Shown: positions 22,476 through 34,754, counted from the first letter of the stretch. The stretch is DNA of 64,000 nucleotides from Selaginella tamariscina (GCA_003024785.1 PUQB01000045.1:845265-909264); one strand, 5' to 3'. A program made the numbers and translations. The notes: generated by a model from the letters alone, not told the origin.

Positions 22476-23350
22476 TTAAAATCTCTGCAGACGAAATTAA
22501 GATAACAATTCCATGCAAGAAACAGTGTTACAGGTTCTATGGTAAACAAGAACAGCCGCTACTGGATTTACTTAATGGAGAAGATGAACCAGCCCTCAAG
22601 GTAAACTGTTTAACATATGTAGTTTAACAAAATAATTAAACATGTCTGCAGACGAAATTAAGATAAGAAATCCATGCAAGAAACAGTGTTACAGGTTCTA
22701 TGGTAAACAAGAACAGCCGCTACTGGATTTACTAAATGGAGAAGATGAACCAGCCCCCAAGGTAAACTGTTTAACATATGTAGTTTAACAAAATAATTAA
22801 ACATGTTATATTAATATAGGTTGGAGAAAGCATATTATGTAGAGATCCATTCAACGAGTATCTGTGATACACAAAGAGTAAAGCCTCTATACAAATGCTA
22901 TTGGGCTGGAGTATCTGGTATATTCTAATATTATGATAAATACAATGCTTGTTATGTATATATTCACATAAGAAATAATTACAGGTCTTAAGCAAGAGAA
23001 GTTGCCATCCTTAAAAGAGTGTAGGCTATACTGTTCTGAGCAGTTGGAAGACCATTTGCGTGGCAGTCATAGTCAACACCTTATAAGGTGAGTGTGCGTG
23101 TGCGTGTGTGTTTTAGTTTAACATTTGATTTTCTTATTAGGTGCTCTTAAAAGAGTGTAGGCTATACTGTTCTGAGCAGTTGGAAGACCATTTGCGTGGC
23201 AGTCATAGTCAACACCTTATAAGGTGAGTGTGCGTGTGCGTGTGTGTTTTAGTTTAACATTTGATTTTCTTATTAGGTGCTTGTAAGTCAAAAGCTTTAT
23301 GACTTAACTCACTCATTATGGGCTGTTGTAATTATTTGGATAAAGGAAAA
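22476..23350 (+). pseudogene. NAPRT exons 11-14 in opposite orientation, with two internal tandem duplications
   Basis: At about 22475 the orientation flips: exon 11 (ACGGATTAAAATCTCTGCAGACG) now reads on the plus strand, followed by exons 12, 13 and 14. Exon 11 plus intron is repeated with a 161-bp period (22487 and 22648). Exon 13 plus intron is repeated with a 136-bp period (23011 and 23147). The frame is broken repeatedly. Confidence 0.8.
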
Positions 23351-23587
23351 TTTTTCTATGTAAATTCTTTGATTGCTTCAATACAAAGAACAGGGCAAGT
23401 TTTTATTTTATACACACACACGCATGGATGCACGCATGCACACGCACACACCCATTAAGTGTGTCCACTGGAACGTATATAGACACGCCTGCGGTATAAA
23501 AAAGCCATCGGAACCGTCTGATTTGGGTTTTCCATATATGCCGTTGGATATCTATATATAAAGCCAATTAGGGCCTCTACATTGATC

Positions 23588-24257
23588 ATGGATCACGAGG
23601 GGGTGGCGCTGGAGCGGCAGGAGCAAGAGAGCAAGGAGGAGATGGAGCAGAAGTGGCGTGCAATGAACGTAGTGATGGAGGGACGGCAGACTGATAGGGA
23701 AATTGATGGAGATCGCCGGCTGGAGAGTCTGCAGAGAGCAGTGACTGGTACTTCAAGCAGATGGACATAGACGACAGTACGATCAAATTCGTTCGCAGCA
23801 TCCCGAACACCAATAAGGTAGTCCTCAAGTGTTCCAGGCTCGAAGACAAGGAAGCGCTTCTCAGTCGGGAGATGAGGTTCATTGCTCGGAGAAAGGGAAT
23901 TACAGTAAGTTTTCTTCCTGATTTTACCAAGCAGCAGTGGGAAGAGGAACGTCAGGAGCGGCGAAAACGCATGCTGTATTTGAAAGGGAGCGCCAGAGTG
24001 GAGAGACGAGGAAGGTAATGAGCGTCCGGCAGACGATCATGTTGACTACTTTCTGTACGAGTTTCTGGAACTTGCTGATGAGGTTGAGATCAGCGAAGTT
24101 AACTGGTTCAACTATAGCGAGCCATTAAGCCTGGGGTTCCTAAGTCCATTGAGGTTGTCTTCAAGGATGAAGAAGCCAAACAGAGAGTGTTGGATGCTTG
24201 GAAGGGGGACTCAGGAGGGTTTGGTACAGGTTGGAAGAGCCAAAGATTTATAGTTAG
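23588..24257 (+). CDS. RNA-binding-like repeat-family protein, copy 2
   Basis: Same family as 16331-16993: MDHEGVALERQEQESKEEM, then ESLQRAV, the domain KFVRSIPNTNKVVLKC and EERQERRKR. A frameshift near 23742 (AVTGTSSRW, where other copies read AVNWYFKQM) and further shifts after 23990 interrupt it. The second domain is readable in pieces to about 24257. A TATA box (CTATATATAAAGCC) lies at about 23552, 36 bp before the ATG. It follows a NAPRT exon 14 copy, the same order as at the intact locus. Confidence 0.55.
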
Positions 24258-24631
24258 TATGAAAACTACATTTATTATTGTGCACCTTAACTAGAAAGAA
24301 ATTGTATTTGTAAAATGATTTGGTATTGTCTGCCTTCAACTAAAAGGAGTAAAAGCTTACTTTTGTCTGCGTTCAACTAAAAGGAATAAAAGCTTACTTG
24401 ATATGCATAAACATCTCGTACTAAACTACTATGTAAAAATTAATGTGATGGATCTCAACCCCACAAAAGCTTGAATTTATATTTCATATACAAATGAGAT
24501 TGTAAAACAGGAGATTATTTTACGCAAAATAACAACAAATATGTGAAGATTGGTTTAAACTTCAAGATTTATAATGATTTATTTAACTTATTGTTTTACT
24601 ATTTGATGTGTTTATTTTTTTTGTTCCTCAG

Positions 24632-24850
24632 GAAGCAGAGGCCCTCAAAATAATATTTTTCGAGACAAACCAGAGCGTGCTTGCATCGTTTCCTTCTTGT
24701 GCTTTAGCATTTCCTGCAGAGTTCTTCGCACTAGTGGATACATATGATGTATGTGCATCTTATACATACATGTGTATACACACACACACACAGTGTCATA
24801 TACATACACTTGCGCACTAAGTCATACGTTCGTAATTGTGGCGTTGGCTA
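24632..24850 (+). pseudogene. NAPRT exon 8 (and exon 9 scrap) fragment
   Basis: After an acceptor CAG, the sequence encodes EALKIIFFETNQSVLASF, ALAFPAEFFALVDTYD, matching NAPRT exon 8 at 37370-37480. A truncated, frame-broken exon 9 piece follows. Confidence 0.75.
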
Positions 24851-25007
24851 TTTCTTTCTTATTTGCGTCAAATAATCTCATTTTTATATATTTTCATATA
24901 CGAGCAGCAGTGCTTCACATTAATTTTTACATAGTAGTTTACTTAAGGCACATTATATCTTAATTAATGCACACGCACATAACAATAATCAAAAGCAGTT
25001 TTCTCAT

Positions 25008-25686
25008 TTATTTTATATAACTATAAACCTTTGGCTCTTCCAACCTGTACCAACCCTCCTGAGTCTCCCCTTCCAAGCATTCAACACTGTTTGTTTGGCT
25101 TCTTCATCCTTGAAGACAACCTCAATGGACTTAGGAACTCCAGGCTTTAATGGCTTGCTATAGTTGAACCAGTTAACGTCGCTGATCTCAACCTCATCAG
25201 CAAGTTCCAGAAGCTCGTACAAAAAGTAGTCGACATGATCGTCCGCCGGACGCTCATTACCTTCCTCGTCCTCCACTCTGGCGCTCCCTTCAAATACAGC
25301 ATGCGTTTTTTGCCGATCCTGACGTTTCTCTTCCCACTGCTGCTTGGTAAAATCAGGAAGAAACTTACTGTAATTCCCTTTCTCCGAGCAATGAACTTCA
25401 TCTCCCGACTGAGAAGCGCTTCCTTGTCTTCGAGCCTGGAACACTTTAGGACTACCTTATTGGTGTTCGGGATGCTGTGAACGACTTTGATCGTACTGTC
25501 GTCTATGTCCATCTGCTTGAAGTACCAGTTCACTGCTCTCTGCAGACTCTCCAGTCGGCGATCTCCATCAATTTCCCTATCAGTCTGGCGTCCTTCCATC
25601 ACTACGTTCATTGCATGCCGCTTCCGCTCCATCTCCTCCTTGCTTTCTTGCTCCTGCCGCTCCAGCGTCACCCCCTCGTGATCCAT
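25008..25686 (-). CDS. RNA-binding-like repeat-family protein, copy 3
   Basis: Opens MDHEGVTLERQEQESKEEMERKRHAM, then VNWYFKQMDIDDSTIKVVHSIPN. A frameshift near 25370 moves the middle into another frame (SKFLPDFTKQQWEEKRQDR), and the second domain continues (ADDHVDYFLYELLELA). The minus-strand TATA box CTATATATAAAGCC lies at about 25711-25722. This copy directly precedes the transposase-like element copy A. Confidence 0.55.
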
Positions 25687-25759
25687 GATCAATGTAGAGG
25701 CCCTAATTGGCTTTATATATAGATATCTGACGGCATATATGGAAAACCCAAATCACGGT

Positions 25760-27795
25760 TCCGATGGCTATGAATTTGAGGTATATTTAATAAATGTGTA
25801 ATAATTAATTAAAATATTTAATAAAAGGTAAAGTAACTTGCTCGAGTAGGCTAAACCCCGTAAAGATTGTGAATGTTACTCTCCAATGTATTCGTAGTAA
25901 TAAGTAGTATGTAATTCATCAAATGGCTTGTCAAGCAGCTTGTATTAAGAGGCACATAGAATTAGAAGAAAAGTCTACTGCACAATCTCTATAAAAAAAA
26001 GCCTATAGGGATATATGGATTAGAGCAGCATTTACTCATATTGTGGATTACATATGTAATTTTTTTAATCACATGTCAATTGAAACTCAAAAAAGAATTA
26101 TTCAATCAATACTTTCTTTATATTGAATTGCAAATGTTTTATCTTGTGAACTCTTTATCACAAAGAAAACCAAGTGAGGAGTGAGATTCTCTTTAACATT
26201 TCCAATGACTTACTCAAGTCGAAACAATGCATTCTAAGGATGATTTAGCAACAAAACATGCAACTCTTCCTATGGTAGTTGGAAATAACATTTAGTAATG
26301 ATTAGTGGCTGGTCGAATACTTAAAATTCACCTTAGAAATTTTTTTGGAGCACTCTTGAGGTGTGGACATCTAATTGGTGGAAGATGGTTCATGGGCTGA
26401 TTCAAAAAGAACTAGAAGGTTAGATGCTGTCCAGGTAATGTAAAAACATTGTACAGAAGTTTTGGTCTCAAGGAACACATTTCACCAAATAGGAAGGATG
26501 TTATTAAGGATCCTGGAGTGTACTTTGATAGAACAACACATATAACCCATTACTCGAATGCACACAGGTGTGTGTGGTTCTTGTTTATATTTGAAATATC
26601 ATACAAGTATATGGAGTTTTATTTTATGCATGAAGTGAAAGTATCTTATTAACAATGTGTTTTTTAAGCAAACAGAGCCTTTCTTATGAATATCGAGATG
26701 TAGAGATATCTCAAATGTCTTTGAAGGTTTCGACCATGGTATGTACATAGGTGAGAGAACGTAATAGTTGTTGCTGTATTTACCATGTGAAGATGGATTT
26801 GTGGAATAACATGAGGCTCAGCAATTTTCATGGTAAAGACTATTGTATTTGTGATATTTGTGTCATGTTGAAGGAACTCATGGTTGTCAAACAGTTGCTG
26901 GCCACATTAACTCTGTCTCAATTTTCGTAATGTGTTACTGTGTGATGTGCACATAAATGGGTGGCATGTGTTTAAGGGGGATTGCTTGGATTGGAGTTGG
27001 CAACATGTGTGTTTGTCCTCAGAGCTTGCTGGAACAGATTCTGTTGAAAGTCTAAATGTTTGACCACGTGGTTATTGGTGTGGACCAAGATGGCAAGGAT
27101 GTGAAGCGCTTAAGCTGGTGGACAAGAACATATCCACATCAGAGTTCTTAAACTACTTCAAAGGTATTATTCAGCATTTCATTCCACACTCATTTTTTCT
27201 AAATGGCAAGGAATTTAGGGACACACTTGAAAACTTACCATTGGATAGTGTTGTATCATTTTTGGATTTCTCAAAGAACTATACATTTGCTTCAAGATGA
27301 AGTTCAAAGCATGCATTGGAGCAATGACCAAGTGACCATCCTTGTACACCTTCTATACTACCATAGTTCGAGGTTAAACTCATTTCTGTGTGACTCTGAT
27401 AGAATCATCAAAGAGGTACACTACTTTGTTTCTGATGATAGAGCACATGATCCAGCATTTGTTCAATATGCTTTTAAACAAATTCATGCTTGATTAGAGT
27501 AGAGGAGCTAGAACTTGCACCTAGAGTAATTAAGTATGCTACTATTATCATGTAACTAAATACTATAGAAAATAGGGGTGCATGATTTGGAATTATAGTG
27601 TTAGTGGGCATGGTAAAGGTGAAGTTGATGGGGCAGGTGCTATCTTAAAAACACTTCTACGTACTAAGCAACTCAAAAGAGGCAATTGCTTTAAACTCTA
27701 TGATGCACATGATGTTTGTGAGTTTGGAAAAGCCAAACTTTCTTGTGTCGGAGATTCATCTGAAGTAACCAGTTTTACCACCACGTGCCACTTGG
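25760..27795 (+). mobile_element. DDE-transposase-like element, copy A (decayed)
   Basis: Closely related to the element at 29783-31854 but with more stops and deletions. Recognisable pieces: RSFGLKEHI, IKDPGVYFDRTTHITHYSNAHR (26449-26568), SMHWSNDQVTILVHLLYYHSS (27310-27375), FVSDDRAHDPAFVQYAFKQIH and WNYSVSGHGKGEVDGAGAIL (27582 on). Its right junction into NAPRT exon 14 is identical to that of copy B, so the two copies descend from one insertion followed by segmental duplication. Confidence 0.65.
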
Positions 27796-28400
27796 CAATA
27801 AAGAGTGAGCTAAGTCATAAAGATTTTGACTTACAAGCACCTGATAGAGCCTGTTTCTTATGGAATTGTTATCTTAATTTCGTCTGCTCTGCTAGCGTAG
27901 GTCCCTATCACAAATATATCAATCTCATGCTCCTGTAAAGTAATAAAAAATGTCATCTAATATATACACATGTACACACACGCCCACGCGCACACATGTG
28001 TATTAATAAGTATACACTGTACACACAATATAGAAAGTATACACAATATTACCAAGGCTCTGGAGGGATAACGCCACAGCGCATAAAGTTTGGTATACCA
28101 CGTTTTATCACCTGTACTACGAGCGTATGACTTAGTGCGGTGATATATGTACTTGACATTGTGTACATATTAATACATTGCTATATTATACCTGACAGCA
28201 ATGACAGACACGCAGTCGATAATATAATCTTTTTATTCATGCAAGCTTATGTAGAAACCAGTATGAGCTGCTGCTTTGGTACTTGTTGATGATGAGAGGT
28301 ATCGTGCGAAGAACTCTGCAGGAAATGCTAAAGCACAAGAAGGAAACGATGCAAGCACGCTCTGGTTTGTCTCGAAAAATATTATTTTGAGGGCCCTGAG
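27796..28400 (-). pseudogene. Joined NAPRT exon 14 / 11 / 9 / 8 and P450 3'-end fragments
   Basis: Minus-strand pieces of NAPRT exon 14 (27796-27845), a jump to exon 11 (GAGCCTGTTTCTTATGGAATTG), an exon 9 piece near 28050-28130, and the last coding bases and 3' UTR of the P450 gene (AAGCAGCAGCTCATACTGG, 28255-28300). These are joined to NAPRT exon 8 (28300-28400, EALKIIFFETNQSVLASF on the minus strand). It parallels 31855-32795. Confidence 0.7.
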
Positions 28401-28832
28401 GAACAGAAAAAATAAACACATCAATAATAGTAAAACAGTAAGCTAAACAAATCATTATAAATCTGTATTTTATTTAGCCAGCTTTGAAGTTTGAACTATA
28501 TTTGTTTGTTATTTGCGTAAAATAATCTCCTGTTTACAATCTCATTTGTGTATGAAATATATTTTCAAGCTTTTGTGGGGTTGAGATCAGCAGTACTTCC
28601 CATCACATTAATTCTTTACATAGTAATTTAGTACGAGATGTTTATTATTATGCATATCAAAGTAAGCTTTTATTCCTTTTAGTTGAACGCAGACAAAAGT
28701 AAACTTTTAAGCCTTTTAGTTGAAGGCAGACAATACCAAATCATTTTACAAATACAATTTCTTTCTGGTTAAGGCGCATTATAATTAATGCACACGCACA
28801 GTAATAAATGCAGTTTTCTCATTTATTTGATA

Positions 28833-29501
28833 CTAACTATAAATCTTTGGCTCTTCCAGCCTGTACCAAACCCTCCTGAGTCTCCCCTTCCAAGCATCCA
28901 ACACTGTCTGTTTGGCTTCTTCATCCTTGAAGACAACCTCAATGGACTTAGGAACCCCATGCTTTAATGGCTTGCTATAGCTGAACCAGTTAACTTCGCT
29001 GATCTCAACCTCATCAGCAAGTTCCAGAAGCTCATACAGAAGGTAGTCGCATGATCGTCTGCCGGACGCTCGTTACCTTCCTCGTCCCTCCACTCTGGCG
29101 CTCCCTTCAAATACAGCATGCGTTTTCGCCGCTCCTGACGTTCCTCTTCCCACTGCTGCTTGGTGAAATCAGGAAGAAAGCTCACTGTAATTCCCTTTCT
29201 CCGAGCAATGAACCTCATCTCCCCACTGAGAAGCGCTTCCTTGTCTTCGAGCCTGGAACACTTGAGGACTACCTTATTGGTGTTCGGGATGCTGCAAACG
29301 ACTTTGATCATACTGTCGTCTATGTCCATCTGCTTGAAGTACCAGTTCACTGCTCTCTGCAGACTCTCCAGCCGGCGATCTCCATCAATTTCCCTGTCAG
29401 TCTGCCGTCCCTCCATCACTACGTTCATTGCACGCCGCTTCCGCTCCATCTCCTCCTTGCTCTCTTGCTCCTGCCGCTGCACGCCACCCCTCGTGATCCA
29501 T
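28833..29501 (-). CDS. RNA-binding-like repeat-family protein, copy 4
   Basis: Reads from the MDHEGW-type start through QRQEQESKEEMERKRRAM, VNWYFKQMDIDDSMIKVVCSIPN, ALLSGEMRFIARRKGI, WEEERQERRKRMLYLKGAPEW and EEGNERPADDHAT, then shifts frame into the acidic second domain. It is the longest uninterrupted copy (28964-29482, 172 residues in one frame). The minus-strand TATA CTATATATAAAGCC is at about 29525-29537. Confidence 0.6.
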
Positions 29502-29782
29502 GATCAATGTAGAGGCCCTAATCGGCTTTATATATAGATATCCGACGGCATATATTGGCCTTTTTATACTGCATCCGAGATCAACATACTTATGAATATT
29601 CGTGGAGTGCCTATATATGTTCCAATGGACACACTCAAATTGGGTGTGTGCGTGTGCACGCGTGCATCCATACGTGCGTGTGTGTAAAATAAAAACTTGC
29701 CGTGTTCTTTGTATTGAAGCAATAAAAGAATTTACATCGAAAATATTTTCCTTTATCCAAATAATTACAACAGCTCCCCAAT

Positions 29783-31854
29783 CAGAGGTCGTGTCACGCT
29801 CAGCTTATTTCAGTTTCTTGGTTGGTGGTATATTTAATAAGTGTAATAATTAATTAAAATATTTAATAAAAGATAAAGTAACTTATATGCCATGTGTTGC
29901 CTTGCTACGGAAGAAGAAGAACCCCTAAAGATTGTGAATGTTACTCTCCAATGTATTCGCACTAATAAGCAGTATGTGGTTCGTCAAATGGCTTGTCAAG
30001 CAGCTTGTATCAAGAGGAGGTGCATAGAATCAAAAGAAAAGTCTACTGCACAATCTCTAGGAAAAAAAAGGCCTATAGGGATTACATATACTCATACTCA
30101 TATTGTGGATTACATATACAATGTTTTTAATCACATGTCAATTGAAGCTCGAAAAAGAATTATTCAATCAATACTTTTTTTAGATCAAATGGCAAATGTT
30201 CTACCTCGTGAATTCTTTCCCACAAAAGAAGAAGACCAAGTGAGGAGTGAGATTCTCTCTAGCATTTCCAATGGGCTTGCTCAAGTCAAAACAATGTATT
30301 CTAAGGATGATTTAGCAACAAAACGTGCAACTCTTGCTATGGCAGTTGGAAATAACATCCTAGGTAATGCATCAGTGGCTGGTTGAATACTTAAAATTCA
30401 CCTTAGAAATTTTTCCGGATGTGGACATCTAATTGGTGGAGATGGTTCATGGACTGATTCAACAAGAGCTAGAAGGTTAGATGCTGTCCTAGGTAATGTA
30501 AAAACATTTGTGCAGAAGTTTTGGTCTCTAAGGAACACGGATTTCACCAAATAGGACGGATGTTATTAAGGATCCTGGAGTGTACTTTGATAGAACAACA
30601 CATATAACCCATTACTCGAATGCACACAGGTGTGTGTGGTTCTTATTTATATTATGAAATATCATACAAGTATATGGAGTTTTATTTTATGCATGAAGTG
30701 AAAGTATCTTATTAACAATGTGTTTCTTTAAGCAAACATAGCCTTTCTTACTGAATATCGAGATGTAGAGATATCTCAAACTGTCTTTGAGAGGTTTCGA
30801 CCATGGTATGTACATAGGCTGAGAGAGCGTAATAGTTGTTTCTGTATTTACCATGTGAAGATGGATTTGTGCAAGCAAGCTTGAAATAACATGAGACTCA
30901 GCAATTTTCATAGTAAAGACTAATTGTATATTTGTGCTCATGTTGAAGGAATTCATGGTTGTCAAACAGTTGCTGGCCACATTAACTCTGTCTCAGATTT
31001 TTGTAATGCGTTACTATGTGATGTGCACATAAATGGGTGGCCTGCTCGACAATGTAAAGGGGGATTGCTTGGATTGTGGAGTTGGCAACATGTGTGTTTG
31101 TCCTCGAGAGCTTGCTGGAACAGATTCTGTGTTGAAAGTCCAAATGTTTGACCACGTGGTTATTGGTGTGGACCAAGATGGCAAGGATGTGAAGCGTTTG
31201 AAGCTGGTGGAGAAGAACATATCCACACCAGAGTTCTTAAACTAATTCAAAGGTATTATTCAGCATTTCATTCCACACTCATTTTTTTAAATGGCATAGG
31301 GACACACTTGAAAACTTACCATTGGATAATGTTGTATCATTTTTGGATTTCTCAAAGAACTATACATTAAGTTCAAAGCATATGCATTGGAGCAATGACC
31401 AAGTGACCATCCTTGTACACCTTCTATACTACCATAGTTCGAGGTTAAACTCATTTCCATGTGACTATGATAAAATCATCAAAGAGGTACACTACTTTGT
31501 TTCTGACGACAGAGCACATAATTCAGCAATATGCTTTTAAACAAATTCATGCTTGATTAGAGTAGAGGAGCTAGAACTTGCACCTAGAGTACTATTATCA
31601 TGTAACTAAATACTGTCAGAAAATAGGGGTGCATATGATTTGGAATTATAGTGTTAGTGGGCATGGTAAAGGTGAAGTTGATGGGGCAGGTGCTATCTTA
31701 AAAACACTTCTACGTACTAAGCAACTCAAAAGAGGCAATTGCTTTAAACTCTATGATGCACATGATGTTTGTGAGTTTGGAAAAGCCAAACTTTCTTGTG
31801 TCGGAGATTCATCTGAAGTAACCAAGTTTTTCCACCACGTGCCACTTGGCAATA
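29783..31854 (+). mobile_element. DDE-transposase-like element, copy B
   Basis: The boundaries come from comparison with the intact NAPRT 3' end. On the left, flanking GCTCCCCAAT (to 29782) matches exon 14 at 36241-36250. On the right, flanking GAGTGAGCTAAGTCATAAAG (from about 31855) resumes exon 14. About 2.07 kb is therefore inserted inside a NAPRT exon 14 copy, with loss of about 20 bp of target. I see no clear terminal inverted repeats (CAGAGGTCG at left, TTGGCAATA at right). Confidence 0.6.
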
Positions 31855-31862
31855 AAGAGTGA
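29892..31862 (+). CDS. Transposase-like protein (frameshifted)
   Basis: The first open part (29892-30386, 164 residues) has several cysteines and ends ILGNASVAG. The reading then continues with indels: RNFSGCGHLIGGDGSW, CAHVEGIHGCQTVAGHIN, FKGIIQHFIPHSFF, SMHWSNDQVTILVHLLYYHS, VHYFVSDDRAH and WNYSVSGHGKGEVDGAGAIL (31635-31862). The S-D-D..H-D and H-G-K-G-x-x-D motifs after a QSMHW start recall the RNase-H fold of cut-and-paste transposases and of transposon-derived proteins in plants and animals. The superfamily is not established. It is not intact. Confidence 0.5.
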
Positions 31863-32700
31863 GCTAAGTCATAAAGATTTTGACTTACAAGCACCTGATA
31901 AGAAAATCAAATGTTAAACTAAAACACACACGCACATGCACATGCACCTTCTAAGGTGTTGGGCTATGACTGCCACGCAAATGCTCTTCCAACTGCTGAG
32001 AACAGCATAGCCTAGACTCTTCTAAGGACGGCAACTTCTCTTGCTTAAGACCTGTAATTATTTCTTATGTGAATATATACATAACAAGCATTGTATTTAT
32101 CATAATATTAGAATGTACCAGATACTCCAGCCCAATAGCATTTGTATAGAGGCTTTACTCTTTGTGTATCACTTGAATGGATCTCTACATAATATGCTTT
32201 CTCCAACCTATATTAATATAACATGTTTAATTATTCTGTTAAACTACATATATTAAACAGTTCACCTTGGGAGCTGGTTCATCTTCTCCATTAAGTAAAT
32301 CCAGTAGCTGCTGTTCTTGTTTACCATAGAGCCTGTTTCTTATGGAATTGTTATCTTAATTTCGTCTGCTCTGCTAGCGTAGGTCCCTATCACAAATATA
32401 TCAATCTCATGCTCCTGTAAAGTAAAAAAAAATGTCATCTAATATATACACATGTACACCCACACGCCCACGCGCACACATGTGTATTAATAAGTATACA
32501 CTGTACACACAATATAGAAAGTATACACAATATTACCAAGGCTCTGGAGGGATAACGCCACAGCGCACGTTTTTATCACCTTTTACGAGCGTATGACTTA
32601 GTGCGGTGATATATGTACTTGACATTGTGTACATATTAATACATTGCTATATTATACCTGACAGCAATGACAGACACGCAGTCGATAATATAATCTTTTT
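31855..32700 (-). pseudogene. NAPRT exons 14 to 9 fragment series
   Basis: On the minus strand, fragments of exon 9 (about 32540-32620), exon 11 (about 32265-32400), exon 12 (about 32150-32230), exon 13 (about 31940-32050) and exon 14 (31855-31900) lie in the correct gene order but with deletions and stops. The P450 polyadenylation region borders them. Confidence 0.75.
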
Positions 32701-32712
32701 ATTCATGCAAGC

Positions 32713-34192
32713 TTAGGAACGACGACGTATGTAGAAACCAGTATGAGCTGCTGCTTTGGTACTTGTTGATGATGAGAGGTAAGCCGTGAGAGGCTTAAGA
32801 GTTGGTTGAGTCCAGGGGTTATGGCGATAGTGTGGCGATAATTGAAACGAGTAGCGCTGCAGAATGGCACACAATACCACCTTGGCCTCGATCAATGCAA
32901 TGACTGCCCAACACAGACACGGGGGCCGAGAGAGAAAGGGAAGAAGGCATTGGGATGCTTACATGCCCGTGAAATCCCGTCTTTGAAGCGGTCGGGATTG
33001 AACTCATTTGCATCTTCTCCCCACACCTCCTTATCATGGTGAATTGCCAGCATTGGGAACGCTGCACCCTTTGGTACGTAGAAGCCTCCTCTAGCTTAGT
33101 GTCCCTCAAAGCATCCTCTTATCCAATAGTATAGCAGGCGGAATAGAAATCTCTCAACGATTCATTTAGAATCATTCTTATCTGCACAAAGTTTTTTTAA
33201 GCGTTGTATGCATGTAAATGTATACGCATACCACTTTGAGTTTGTTAATCATATCACCATCAGGAACACCCCCCTGCACACATCCACAACCTCTGCACGA
33301 GCACGCTCCTGCCATGTTGGATATGCCCGCTAGCAGCATCACTCTCCAAGACAGTAAGAGTAGCCGGTAGCTTAATGGGGCCAATAAAGTAGAAAGTTTT
33401 ACACTATGAACAGGTTCTTAAAAACTCTGTAGAAAAGACTAGCTTACCTCGTCACGAGCATGTTGTCGTTGAATTTCTGGTCTGTTAACATTAATCCCAG
33501 AAAGATCATTACCGTAAGAATCGACACTCATTGATTATTCCAAGTAGCAAAGTTTAGCTCCCTCTGCATACGCTTGATTCGAACGCAGCATCATATTAAT
33601 ACCAGTGGACTGTAGTTTACCTTCAACTTCTCGAGATGAAAAGCCGGTGAAACAACTCGACAGTGGTGGCTCCATTCTTCACCATTCACAGCAACCAAAC
33701 CACGGCCAAGGAAAGCAACAATTCCCCTCACCTGTACCACTCAAAACTCAACACAAGAGTCGTAATATCATCTCCTTAACTTACCATGCTTTTTCGATTT
33801 CTGAAACTATGACACCTTCCTTGATAGTATCTCTCTGATAAGCTCCGGTTCCGAAACAGCTCGGGACCCCACCAGTAAACGTATCTCTTTCCTAGACAAA
33901 TCAGTCAGCACGTAAACGTGTTATATTAAACATACATGGAGTAATCTGGCAGAAGGCGCTGCAGAATGTCGTGGTTAATTCCATCCATGTCGTGGTTCTT
34001 CCCAGCCCGCCTCATCAAAGAAATGTCAACAAGGTTCCCTCTCATCAATTGGAAAGGAGGTCCATGAATTCCTTGTGCTCCAATCTTTGCAACGATCGAC
34101 CGCGGCTTCCACCAGAACACCTCAACAAATCGCCATAGCAACAAGCTTGAGACGAGCGCTATTGCAGTCAGGAGCGTTCTGCCAATCTCCAT
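32713..34192 (-). CDS. Cytochrome P450, CYP72 clan
   Basis: Exon 1 (33933-34192) encodes a membrane anchor (TLLTAIALVSSLLLW), then the WWKPR hinge and QGIHGPP. Later exons give GKRYVYWWG (33815-33891), GEEWSHHCRVVSPAFHLEKLK (about 33620-33730), the I-helix/E-R-A-R-A-E-V region (about 33240-33400), K-helix N-E-S-L-R, FNPDRFKDGI, the heme loop FSLGPRVCVGQ (Cys ligand) and a C-terminus HNPWTQPTLKPL with a Ser/Thr-rich tail ending FYIRRRS. These order and motifs are typical of the plant CYP72 clan (ER-anchored mono-oxygenase; substrate unknown). Several exons need one-base corrections. Its 3' end also appears as a fragment at 28255-28300. Confidence 0.8.
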
Positions 34193-34199
34193 TTCACTG

Positions 34200-34750
34200 T
34201 ATACTCTTTAGTTAAACCACATACGCACACACACACACATATATATTGCCCGTATCCAATAATAAAAATTTCTTTATTATTATTATTATTAAATTCTAAT
34301 CCCCAGCAAGGGAATAAAAATGATATATGGGTTCTTAAGAAAATGTCCTTATAAATGTATATGTAAGTAAATCTAAAAATATATTCATAACTCCTTTAAT
34401 ATTTATAATTAATTTAATTTATAGAATTATGTTTTAGATATATTAAAATATGTCAAGAATTTACTAGGATTCATTTTATATTAGATTTTAAAAGAATTAT
34501 AATAATAGTGGAGGTAAAATAATCTATATTAAATTCTAAATCAAAGGAAGATATTAATTCTAATTAAATAAATTATTTTAGAATCAAGATTAATGAATTA
34601 AGACAGAAAATAAACAAGAGAGAGAGAGACATTAATTAATAATACATAGTATTACATTGGTATAACGTGCTATTACATTGCTAATTAATAATTACATTGC
34701 TATATCATACCTGACAGTATATTAATACACACACATAAATATTGATAATA
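34200..34750. other. AT-rich intergenic, no gene seen
   Basis: The 5' flank of the P450 gene. It consists of A/T-rich DNA with short TTA and GA repeats and no recognised coding or transposon sequence. Confidence 0.5.
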
Positions 34751-34754
34751 TGTT

